Of a stretch of 64,000 bases of DNA, positions 9,889 through 17,318 are shown piece after piece. Position 1 is the first letter of the stretch. Each line of letters begins with the position of its first letter. Under the pieces are notes generated by a model, which was not told where the DNA came from, ran no database searches, and was given only the letters and a program-made list of their open reading frames with translations. This stretch comes from an uncultured Verrucomicrobiota bacterium (GTDB lineage Bacteria; Verrucomicrobiota; Kiritimatiellia; CAIVKH01): positions 1 through 64,000 of the forward strand of contig CALMYG010000043.1 of assembly GCA_937873455.1 (NCBI GenBank), read 5' to 3'. A program made the position numbers and the translations under genes.

Positions 9889-10069
9889 TGGAATCCTTCC
9901 ACGGCTGATCCGCTTCGCAACCGGTTTTTTCCTTGGGGGATTGATCGGTTATTATTTCTTCCTGAGGTCTCACAGTGTGTTGAACTCATCATTTCAACCG
10001 CTCTTGATGCACATATTTGTTCCTGGTGTGGCATTCGGATTATTATTCGTAGTGTCACGAAACGAATGA
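9875..10069 (+). CDS. Small two-helix membrane protein
   Basis: A 64-residue frame (MSPHSGILPRLIRF...) overlapping the previous gene by 14 bases, as expected for coupled translation. It has two hydrophobic segments (about 12-28 and 44-60) around a short polar loop. The same frame is open upstream to 9746, but that part lies wholly inside the previous gene and is probably not translated. It could be a second immunity component. It could also be the out-of-frame 3' part of one longer gene broken by a frameshift near 9880, since both pieces are membrane proteins. Confidence 0.5.
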   Translation: MSPHSGILPRLIRFATGFFLGGLIGYYFFLRSHSVLNSSFQPLLMHIFVPGVAFGLLFVVSRNE

Positions 10070-10454
10070 TGCCCGAAGTTGCCGAAAAGTTTAACATCGC
10101 CGATGACAACGGCATGCTTCGTGATGTGATCTTCAACCTCAGATCGGAGCGAGCCGGGCCTCGGGAAAGCCCCAACCCCCGACCCCCGGCCTGTCACGGC
10201 ATCTGCTGTCGCACATGCCGCGCCAGTCCGCCCCGAAGACCCCACGCCCCTCCGCGCATCACGCGCTCTTGCCCTCACTCGCTTGGGGCTCGTTCGGTCA
10301 AGCCCGCGTCATGCGCTCCGCCCCCAGCGGACCACGCGAAGCGCGTGGCAAGCTCGCTACGCTCGACGCGCGCGCCCGCAGGAGCCGCGCCAGTCGGTAC
10401 TCGTCGAAGCGTCGAGAACCGCCTGTCACGCCTCCTGCTACACCCCCACGCCGA

Positions 10455-10559
10455 AACAAAAGCCACATTATGCGTCCGTTCGTCGAAGACTCCTCACACG
10501 TCGCGGGAATCCCTCGGCTTCGCCGTTTCCCGCGTCGTCGCATAATGTGCTCTTTTGTT
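10455..10559. repeat. Interrupted inverted repeat with nested hairpin
   Basis: The left arm 10455-10474 (AACAAAAGCCACATTATGCG) and right arm 10539-10559 pair almost perfectly, with one extra base in the right arm. Inside, CGCGGGAA (10502-10509) and TTCCCGCG (10527-10534) form a second, nested hairpin with a short GGCTTCGCC tip. Nested cruciform architecture of this kind is typical of sites acted on as single strands. Confidence 0.7.
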
Positions 10560-10804
10560 CCGGCGCCACCCGGCGCGCGCTGAAAGGCGCTTCGCTTAGC
10601 GTCCCCCTTGGGCCGTAGCCCCCGGCCTGGGGGCTGGCCCGTTGGTCGGGCCGGTCACACGGCTCGGCGCACCTCGCACGTGCCCGGCCCTCCGCGGACC
10701 TCGGCTATCGCCGAGTTCAATAAAATAGCCCCGGCACCCATCGCGCCCATGTGCGCAAAGCCGCCCATGGTCACGCTGGCTGCTCGCACCCCGAAGATCT
10801 GCGG

Positions 10805-10857
10805 ACACTTTTTCCTTTCGCCGCCGAAGATGGTGGGGCGGCGAAAGAAAAAAGTGT
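10805..10857. terminator. Strong bidirectional hairpin (terminator-like)
   Basis: Arms 10805-10825 and 10837-10857 form a 21-bp stem with a single mismatch and an 11-base loop. The stem has A/T-rich bases, so on either strand a U-rich run follows the GC-rich GGCGGCGAAAG core, with TTTTT after the right arm. It lies downstream of the leftward zinc-ribbon gene and could end that transcript. Confidence 0.6.
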
Positions 10858-10861
10858 TTTT

Positions 10862-10908
10862 GTCCAATGGTTGGAAAAGTGCCGGTGAAAAAGTTCCAAT
10901 CATTGGAA
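10862..10908. repeat. Composite palindrome (15-17-15)
   Basis: GTCCAATGGTTGGAA (10862-10876), a 17-base spacer, then TTCCAATCATTGGAA (10894-10908). The same architecture and near-same palindromes recur at 43977-44023 inside a coding gene. This looks like a dispersed palindromic element family. Confidence 0.75.
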
Positions 10909-10911
10909 ATG

Positions 10912-11175
10912 TCAGCGCGGCGTGTCGTATTCGTCGTTGCGCCAGGTCAAACCGATGCCCTTTGATTCGACGGACTGCACCCAGCCGCAAGCCGGACACC
11001 ACACCACGCGCAACGGTAAACGCAGTTCGGAAAAATACGCGCCGCGCGGCGGCGCGACCGCTTCAAAGGAAACCGAATCGCTGGGAATCTTCCGGTTACG
11101 CACAAGCGCGGTGTGACACGCGGGACATGTTCCGAGATTTGCGTTGTCGTCGCTCATATCGTCCCGCTGTGTCAC
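10912..11175 (-). CDS. Small zinc-ribbon protein
   Basis: An 87-residue leftward protein with two CPAC knuckles (about residues 17-20 and 60-63) separated by some 40 residues, the layout of a four-cysteine zinc ribbon. It starts at a GTG overlapping the stop of the XRE gene (GTGA); an ATG six codons later is an alternative. Its cotranslation with the repressor suggests a regulatory or DNA/protein-binding accessory role. No family name can be given. Confidence 0.72.
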   Translation of the reverse strand: MTQRDDMSDDNANLGTCPACHTALVRNRKIPSDSVSFEAVAPPRGAYFSELRLPLRVVWCPACGWVQSVESKGIGLTWRNDEYDTPR

Positions 11176-11597
11176 GGACGATTTTTAAGCACCGAGTCGA
11201 GCAGTTCGGTCAAAAACTTTTGTTTGGATTTCGGCAGTTTGCGGATTTCCTCCAACTGCCGTTCAAGTGTCGCCGGAGGTCCAGGTCGTTTGCGCGGAGC
11301 GCGCGTGTCCGCGCGCCCAATCAAATCCGATACGGAGACCTTGAGCAGATCAGCGGCTTTTTCGATGAACTCCAAGGTCGGGTTTTTCGCCCGGCTTTCG
11401 TAGTACGCGATCATGCTCCGGGTCATGCCGAGCTTGTCGGCCAGTTCCTGCTGGGACAGGCCGCGGCGTTCACGCGCGGCGGCCAGCCGTTGTCCGAACG
11501 GCGGCGCTTCTTTCATGGGTGGTCTTCCTGCCATGTCGCCAGCATACGGCATGGTTTTGTTTTTTTGTCTCATCTCGGGTTTTTTGCTTGTCTGCAT
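11172..11597 (-). CDS. XRE/Cro-CI family transcriptional regulator
   Basis: A 141-residue frame with a classic helix-turn-helix of the Cro/CI class (FGQRLAAARERRGLSQQEL...GMTRSMIAYYESRAKNPTLEFIEKAADLL, about residues 34-90) and a basic, helical C-terminal tail. The longest start abuts the operator; internal Met codons at residues 16, 22 and 28 are equally possible, and the conserved domain begins only after them. It is divergent from the integrase and shares an AT-rich control region with it, as expected of the lysogeny-type repressor of an integrative element. It is cotranslated with the zinc-ribbon gene. Confidence 0.9.
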   Translation of the reverse strand: MQTSKKPEMRQKNKTMPYAGDMAGRPPMKEAPPFGQRLAAARERRGLSQQELADKLGMTRSMIAYYESRAKNPTLEFIEKAADLLKVSVSDLIGRADTRAPRKRPGPPATLERQLEEIRKLPKSKQKFLTELLDSVLKNRP

Positions 11598-11640
11598 TGT
11601 TAATTATAGTTAACAATATGGCGTGAGGTTAACAATAACC
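11597..11640. promoter_or_regulatory. Operator/promoter between repressor and integrase
   Basis: TTGTTAA (11597-11603), a 6-base spacer and TTAACAA (11610-11616) form a perfect inverted repeat; a further half-site pair GTTAACAATAAC lies at 11629-11640. On the minus strand TATAAT (11608-11603) lies inside the first operator, so a bound regulator would block its own promoter. Autoregulation by the adjacent XRE protein is inferred from position and symmetry. Confidence 0.72.
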
Positions 11641-11665
11641 ATTTTTGCGAGCCTCCGAACTTGAC

Positions 11666-12799
11666 ATGATCACCCGCCGACACAGCTTGAGCCGCGACCC
11701 CCGGACCGGGATTTTCTACGCCAAAATCCAGGTCGATAAGATCCGTCGCCGGTTCACCTTCGGCAAGAATCGCAAGGCGGCGGAATCGGCATTGCGAAAA
11801 CTCGAACGGGAACTGGTGACCGGTGAAATGTCTTTCTGCGAACAGCCGACCGCTCCGACGGCTCCGCCGGAAACGGGACTGTTGTTGTCGGAGTTGATCG
11901 CAAAACATCTGGAATGGGTGCTGAACAACCGAAGCCGGGGAACCTACGAGGTGCGCCGCCACTTTCTGACCGGCTTCAAAAAGTTCACCGGGGAATGTCC
12001 GGTCAACCGGATCGACCGGATCACGCTGGAAAACTTCGTCGCCTGGGCGCGTAAGCATCACGCCAAAAGCGGTAACGGCGGGGTGGCTTATCTGCGCCAT
12101 GTGAAAACGATGTTTTTGTGGGCGGATGAAGTCGGGTTGTGTCCGTGTCCGGTTCGGCGTTTTCCCCGAGCGACCGAGGCGGCCGCACCGACCCGGCGTT
12201 TTACCGATGACGAGTTGGAAAAGTTGTTCCGGCAGGTGTCATCCGGGTTCAAGGACTTTCGGGACATGGTGTACTTCGGCCTGTTGACCGGCTTGAGGCC
12301 GCAGGAGTTGCGTCAATTACAGCGCGATCACATCTTGCGCGACAGCGAGGGTAACTTTTTCGTGATGATCCAGGAGCACAAGACGGCGAGGACAGCCCGT
12401 CAACCGATGGGGCGAAGTGTGCCGTTGACCGACGAGGCGGCGGAAATCGTCCGGCGTCAACTACACGCGCACACGTCGTCTTCGTTTGTGTTCTTGAACG
12501 CGGATAGCAAGCCGTACAAGGCGCACACCTTCCGTCAACGTTTTATGCGTTGGTGTAAACGCGCCGAAGTCGCTCCGCGTCCGCCGTACGCGTTGCGTCA
12601 TACGTTCGGCAGCATGGAAGCCGAGGCGAACATCAACCAGACCAGCTTGAGCCAGTTAATGGGGCATACCACGATCCGCACCACCGCCCGTTACATCTCC
12701 AACAATTACGATCATCACCGCAACGCCATCGGCGCGATTGTTGGCCGCGTAAAAACGCTCACCGGCCCCACGCTCACCGTGCTCGACAAGACCGCGTAA
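11666..12799 (+). CDS. Tyrosine-type site-specific recombinase (element integrase)
   Basis: A 377-residue integrase from the ATG at 11666 (a TTG seven codons upstream keeps the frame open). It has an N-terminal AP2-like arm-binding segment, a core-binding SAM-like domain (about 85-165), and a catalytic domain with Arg in TGLRPQEL, the YxxRH variant YALRHTFGS (Tyr replacing the usual His of HxxR), LMGHTTIRTTARY and the nucleophilic Tyr in ARYIS. It is the last gene before the att site, as usual for integrases, and should catalyse integration and excision at the anticodon-loop att core. Expression is likely controlled by the operator upstream. Confidence 0.94.
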   Translation: MITRRHSLSRDPRTGIFYAKIQVDKIRRRFTFGKNRKAAESALRKLERELVTGEMSFCEQPTAPTAPPETGLLLSELIAKHLEWVLNNRSRGTYEVRRHFLTGFKKFTGECPVNRIDRITLENFVAWARKHHAKSGNGGVAYLRHVKTMFLWADEVGLCPCPVRRFPRATEAAAPTRRFTDDELEKLFRQVSSGFKDFRDMVYFGLLTGLRPQELRQLQRDHILRDSEGNFFVMIQEHKTARTARQPMGRSVPLTDEAAEIVRRQLHAHTSSSFVFLNADSKPYKAHTFRQRFMRWCKRAEVAPRPPYALRHTFGSMEAEANINQTSLSQLMGHTTIRTTARYISNNYDHHRNAIGAIVGRVKTLTGPTLTVLDKTA

Positions 12800-12880
12800 T
12801 CACGCGGCCACTTTGTGACCAAATCCCGTCCGAAAATCCGCCCGACCGGGCGCAAGTGGTCACATGCCAAAATAAAGAAA

Positions 12881-12899
12881 CCCCTTGATAATCAAGGGG
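12881..12899 (-). terminator. Terminator carried with the tRNA 3' half
   Basis: CCCCTTGA/TCAAGGGG form an 8-bp stem with a 3-base loop. Read on the minus strand it is followed by TTTCTTTATTTT and lies just downstream of the tRNA-Val 3' half, so it is the tRNA terminator captured by the element. It may also stop the integrase transcript. Confidence 0.75.
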
Positions 12900-12903
12900 A
12901 AAA

Positions 12904-12952
12904 TGGTGGGCGATACAGGACTCGAACCTGTGACCTCTTCCATGTCAAGGAA
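12904..12952 (-). other. tRNA-Val(GAC) 3' half at the element junction
   Basis: The minus strand reads anticodon loop TTGACAT (anticodon GAC), a GGAAG anticodon-stem strand, a complete T arm, the 3' acceptor strand ATCGCCC, discriminator A and CCA. Its 3' region differs at two positions from the intact tRNA-Val at 40689-40765. There is no acceptor 5' strand or D arm upstream, so it is not a functional tRNA. It is the attP arm that would restore a split tRNA-Val. Confidence 0.85.
12938..12952. other. Central att core between the two element copies
   Basis: TTCCATGTCAAGGAA with element-type bases on both sides, that is, an intact attP-like junction. Recombination between it and either outer site would excise one copy as a circle. 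Confidence 0.85.
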
Positions 12953-13469
12953 AGGATCACCGCCACGGAATTAGAAGCAATCGAATTCCATTTTGCCCAT
13001 GTATTCAGGTGAATTCCAGGTGTGACCCGTCCTTGCCCTGATGTCGGAAATTTGATCTGCGACCATTCATGTGACCACTTTTTCCCGAAACTTTCCCTTG
13101 CTGGGTTTTGCGGTTCAGGCTGACACTTACGCCATGTTTTGCGGTTCTCGACAAACGAAGGATGTCTTAAAATATTTCCGATCTTGGGGATTGCCTTCGT
13201 TGCGAATCGCGTTCTATGATGAGCACCGCGATGGGTCAATTGTCCCGTCGACTTGTTCTTTACATTTTAGTTTTTGCGTTTTACGCAGAGTCGTTTCACA
13301 CGAAAACCGCGAACTTTTGATCCATGAAGCGAGACATGCGGAGGCGCGCCCCATCGGGCGCGGCTCCCTGTCTTATGTTTCATGGATGGGGCTTCGCGGT
13401 CCCTCGTGTGAGGCATGAGCTAGGAGTTCGCGCCTCTTCTTTTTTGAGGCGCAAATAAAGGAGGATAAA
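12953..13469. other. Gene-free left end, copy 2
   Basis: Identical to 131-647: leader of the cargo operon with a possible promoter, GC-rich inverted repeats and the 7-bp stem hairpin (13430-13452). No gene is seen. Confidence 0.5.
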
Positions 13470-16400
13470 ATGAGGAAATTTATTGTTTCGCATGGTCGCC
13501 GCTTCGCGGCGCTGATAACCGTGCTCGGTGTATCCGCGATCACGTTGGCGTTTTCAAACGTCGAAAAAACCGAGAGTGATTCCGTCATCAACCCTGACGA
13601 ATACGAATTCCTGATGTCGTTCAAGGTCGGCGATATTTACGACCTCGAACAATATTTCGTGCTTCATCAATACGATTATCTTCCCATCACGCCGCCCCCG
13701 GCGGATTTCATCCTGCAACAGTCCGGCATGCCCGATGTTCTGCCGTTCGATGGCAAGGCGTTTCCTAAAGAATTTATCGCCGGACTTGTCGGCACGTACG
13801 AATACAGCGCATTGGTTTATCCGCTCGTCGTGATCGAGGAGCCGAAAACACGCGAGATAGTTTTCCTCAATTCCGAGGGCAAGGAAATCTACAGTCTTCC
13901 GCCCGCGCCGGGTTACGATCCATACGCCTACCTCAAAAGCCGTTGGGCGGCCCTGTATTCAGGCAAAGCCTCTTTGCAAGCCGTGAATTATTGGCAAGGG
14001 ATTTACGATCCCGCCCGCGTTCAACTGCGGACCAAGTTGATTCCGATTGAGAATGTGGAGCCGTACCTGTTTGCCCAAGCCAAGGTGATGGAGGCCGCCG
14101 CTATGATGCAGGAGGAGGATGAAGGCGGCGGCATGATGATGCTGATGGAGGGCGAATCCGACAGCAACATTGTGTTTACCGCCATTTATAAAACCAACAG
14201 CGTGGCCGTCACCATCGCCTACCCGGAGGATTTTACCAACCGATTGGATATTTACACCTGCAATGACCTGCTCGCGGAAATATGGTCGTTTGCCGTCCGC
14301 GAATTGCCGACCACGGGAACCAATCAAATCACCTGGATCGACACGAATGCATGGATTCAGACCGGCTTGCCGGTACGATTTTACGCAGCGGGAAATGCCG
14401 ATCTGGATACCGACGGCGACGGCTACGCCGACGCGCGGGAAATCATGGTTTATAAAACCGATCATGAGGACATCGATTCCCACCCGGTCAAAGTGTCCGG
14501 CACGGTCAGTTACTCCGGCATCGAAACCGGTTCGATCTTTGTCGTATGGGTGACCGACTCGAATAGCTGGTCCATTGCCAAATCGATCACGTTGCCCGGC
14601 CCCGCCGCCTATACCAACGAAGAAGTCGGCAACAATGAAAGCTACTGGATCAAGGCGTTTCGCGATGCAAACGGAAACAACACGCTCGACGCGTGGGAGC
14701 CGAGGGGAATTTACAGCGACAACTCAACCTTGATCACCGGCGATATTTCCGGGGTCAACATTACGATGGCCGATGTTCCGTCGATATGGGGAACCATCGA
14801 CTACATTGGAAGCGCGACCGGCGATATCTATGTCATCGCGGTGACGTCCTCGAACAGTTGGGACATGACCTATAAAACCGTCATTCCGTGGTCGCAGGGT
14901 GAAACCAACGACCTGGGCGGCGGCACGTTCTATGTGTCATTTCCCGTCGAGTACACGATCACCGGACTGCCGTCCTCCAATTATTTCATACGCGCGTTTA
15001 TCGATTCGGACGCAAACGCCATGTTCTCGCTGGGCGAAGCGGCGGGACAATACGCCTCCAATGGAATTCCCGTCAGCAACCGTGTGACGGGAATTGATTT
15101 TACCCTCGATCTGGATTCCGACGGCGATGAGATGCCGGATTGGTGGGAGTGGCAATATGGGTTTGATCCGTTCGACGATGGCGATATGCGTCTTGATCGC
15201 GACAACGACGGGGCGGAAAACTACAAGGAATTCCTTTTCGGGACGGACCCCGATAATCCCGATACCGACGGCGACGGCATGCCGGACGGTTGGGAAATTC
15301 TCTACGGCCTTGCGCCGCTTGATCCCGCCGACGCCTTCGGAGATATCGACAACGATGGCTTGAATAATGTGGACGAATATCTTCGCGGCACGTTTCCCGA
15401 CAACCCTGACAGCGATGGGGATTTTATTTCCGATGGAACCAACACGCTGGGAAGCGGAGCGGCGACCATCTACCGTGGACCCGACCCAAATCCGTTGACG
15501 CCCGCGCCCGGCAATCTGGCTCTTCGCTATGTGTCGAAAGCCGGACGTAGCATCGTGGCGAAGGAAGATCGTTACGGTCGCCCGGTCGTGGCGTGGCAGG
15601 CCAACGACGATCAGGGCAAGGCGCAGGTGTACGTGATGCAGTGGTTCGGCGCACCGATGGATGCCAGCCTTGAAAGCTGGGCTGACCTGTCCGGGCGGTG
15701 GGAGCAATTCGGAGGTTCGGCCATCAATCGCGGGGTAACGGCGGCCACTAACGGAATCTTCAGCTTCGACATGGCGCTGGACCGCGACGATTCCCCGGTC
15801 GTTACCTGGGTGGAACAAAGAACTCCGCCCGCCCGCGTATATCTCCTCCGGTGGAGCGCGACCAATTGGGTGCAGAATGGAAATTCGTATTCAAGCGGTA
15901 TCGCCGATGTGTTGGTGAATTCGTTTTCGGCAAGCACCAAGCAGCACACGAACACGATCGCTATCAATGGTGTGACCAACGGCACGATCTTCTACGCACG
16001 GGTGACGAATTGGTTTGATCGTGTGGCCGTCGCGGTGAACACGCAGAATCAACCGGTGGTCGTTTCGTTGCGTCCGGCGAATCCGACGGCGGTTCAACTT
16101 AGGCGGTTTAACGGGACAAATTGGGTGGGCATTTCCGGGTCCGCCCAAGATTCAGGAATCACCGGCCTCGGCAGTTATTTCAATCCGCAAATCGAAATCG
16201 GTCCCGACAATCGACCGGTCGTGACGTATTGGGACGCCTGGGCCTATTACTGCCGCAAGTGGGACGGTTCATCTTCGTGGCCGAATCTCGGCAGTAACAT
16301 CGGCGTGGTGGACAACACCCACGGCGCGTACGATCTTTGTTCGTTGTCCGTCAACGAGAGCAACATCGTGCATTTCGGCTGGTTGCAGTATCGCGCCCGG

Positions 16401-17318
16401 ATCATGACCAACAACGTCCTGTTGCCGCCGAAGCATGGTTTTTGGGTGCGCCGTTTCGTGGGCGGCTCGTGGGCCAATATCGGCTCTTCCGGCTCCGGCA
16501 TCGGTTTGCACAAGGACATCACCAGCGAAATCGATTCCCGCAGTCTCTCGATTTCCTGCCGGGGTACCGGCGAAACGTTGGCGGTGTGGGCGCAATGGAC
16601 CGGTGCGTCATCGCCGTTCGTTTTCGCCCGCCGCGCCCAGGGGACGAACTGGTTTGATCTGGGCGGTTCCTACACGAACAACGGCGTTAATTACGCCGGA
16701 GCCAGCGTCAACGCGGTCGCCGGTTTGACTTCATTGGGTTCGCCGATAGCGATCTATGCAGCCCAATGGAGCGGTTCCAATCACAAGTTACAGGCCCGGC
16801 AATTTGTGGCGGACAGCGACGGCGACGGGTTGAGCGATTTATATGAGCAGGCCATCGGCTTGAATCCAAACTCCAGCGATTCGGATAACGACGGCGTTTC
16901 CGACTGGGACGAAATATTTCTTTATGGTACGGACCCTCTTTCAGATGATTCTGATGGCGATGGGTTGCTCGACGGCGAAGAAGTCAACGGCACGAAATGG
17001 GGCATTTGGAGCGATCCGCTCAACCCCGACACCGACGGCGACGGGATACTTGACGGCTGTGATCCCTATGTCAATTCACCTCAAGGCGATCAAGACGGCG
17101 ATGGCTTACCCGATGAACTTGATCCGGATATCGACAACGACGGAATTTCCAACGACGATGAATTGATCCTCGGCACGAACCCTTACAATCCTGACACCGA
17201 TTGCGATGGCGTACCTGATGGCGAGGACGCAGACCCTCTTGACCCCGATACCCAGGGCGCGGACACCACGCCGCCCGTCATCATCATTATAGAACCCGTG
17301 GAAGGAGCTTTGCCATGA
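13470..17318 (+). CDS. Secreted TSP3-repeat / beta-propeller-like protein (copy 2)
   Basis: Residue-for-residue the same 1282-aa protein as 648-4496: signal peptide, two beta-sandwich repeats, two TSP3 calcium-binding blocks around a propeller-like region, and the abrupt TTPPVI end. The same AAGGAGG ribosome-binding site precedes it and the same ATGA overlap joins it to the Rhs gene. Identity over this length, without any silent-frame change, argues for very recent duplication. Confidence 0.88.
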   Translation: MRKFIVSHGRRFAALITVLGVSAITLAFSNVEKTESDSVINPDEYEFLMSFKVGDIYDLEQYFVLHQYDYLPITPPPADFILQQSGMPDVLPFDGKAFPKEFIAGLVGTYEYSALVYPLVVIEEPKTREIVFLNSEGKEIYSLPPAPGYDPYAYLKSRWAALYSGKASLQAVNYWQGIYDPARVQLRTKLIPIENVEPYLFAQAKVMEAAAMMQEEDEGGGMMMLMEGESDSNIVFTAIYKTNSVAVTIAYPEDFTNRLDIYTCNDLLAEIWSFAVRELPTTGTNQITWIDTNAWIQTGLPVRFYAAGNADLDTDGDGYADAREIMVYKTDHEDIDSHPVKVSGTVSYSGIETGSIFVVWVTDSNSWSIAKSITLPGPAAYTNEEVGNNESYWIKAFRDANGNNTLDAWEPRGIYSDNSTLITGDISGVNITMADVPSIWGTIDYIGSATGDIYVIAVTSSNSWDMTYKTVIPWSQGETNDLGGGTFYVSFPVEYTITGLPSSNYFIRAFIDSDANAMFSLGEAAGQYASNGIPVSNRVTGIDFTLDLDSDGDEMPDWWEWQYGFDPFDDGDMRLDRDNDGAENYKEFLFGTDPDNPDTDGDGMPDGWEILYGLAPLDPADAFGDIDNDGLNNVDEYLRGTFPDNPDSDGDFISDGTNTLGSGAATIYRGPDPNPLTPAPGNLALRYVSKAGRSIVAKEDRYGRPVVAWQANDDQGKAQVYVMQWFGAPMDASLESWADLSGRWEQFGGSAINRGVTAATNGIFSFDMALDRDDSPVVTWVEQRTPPARVYLLRWSATNWVQNGNSYSSGIADVLVNSFSASTKQHTNTIAINGVTNGTIFYARVTNWFDRVAVAVNTQNQPVVVSLRPANPTAVQLRRFNGTNWVGISGSAQDSGITGLGSYFNPQIEIGPDNRPVVTYWDAWAYYCRKWDGSSSWPNLGSNIGVVDNTHGAYDLCSLSVNESNIVHFGWLQYRARIMTNNVLLPPKHGFWVRRFVGGSWANIGSSGSGIGLHKDITSEIDSRSLSISCRGTGETLAVWAQWTGASSPFVFARRAQGTNWFDLGGSYTNNGVNYAGASVNAVAGLTSLGSPIAIYAAQWSGSNHKLQARQFVADSDGDGLSDLYEQAIGLNPNSSDSDNDGVSDWDEIFLYGTDPLSDDSDGDGLLDGEEVNGTKWGIWSDPLNPDTDGDGILDGCDPYVNSPQGDQDGDGLPDELDPDIDNDGISNDDELILGTNPYNPDTDCDGVPDGEDADPLDPDTQGADTTPPVIIIIEPVEGALP

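Larger units (their letters stand above)
10070..10911. other. Gene-free, inverted-repeat-rich region
   Basis: About 840 bp with no credible gene; open frames here are Arg/Pro-rich shadows without start signals. It contains a short hairpin (CCACGC...GCGTGG near 10333), a long interrupted inverted repeat (10455-10559), a 21-bp stem hairpin (10805-10857) and a composite palindrome (10862-10908). Such density suggests a DNA-processing site (origin of replication or transfer) or a structured RNA. Neither a Rep protein nor a relaxase is encoded in the element. Confidence 0.55.
116..12937 (+). mobile_element. Integrative element, copy 1 (12,822 bp)
   Basis: This unit is bounded by 15-bp att cores and carries a tyrosine integrase at its right end, an XRE repressor with a divergent operator, a zinc-ribbon protein, a two-gene secreted TSP3/Rhs system with two small membrane-protein genes, and an inverted-repeat-rich region. 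I see no phage structural, replication-initiation, relaxase or type IV secretion genes. It is therefore either a satellite or mobilizable element or a cargo island that depends on a helper. The neighbouring unit is the same sequence again. Confidence 0.88.

Noticed and set aside
10455-10559. Integron attC site
   Set aside because: The arms lack the conserved GTTRRRY core sites, and the nearby recombinase is a phage-type integrase, not IntI.
10608-11603. A 331-codon rightward open frame across the repressor region
   Set aside because: It is antisense to the zinc-ribbon and XRE genes, has no ribosome-binding site and reads as low-complexity Arg/Pro protein; the leftward frames carry clear domains.
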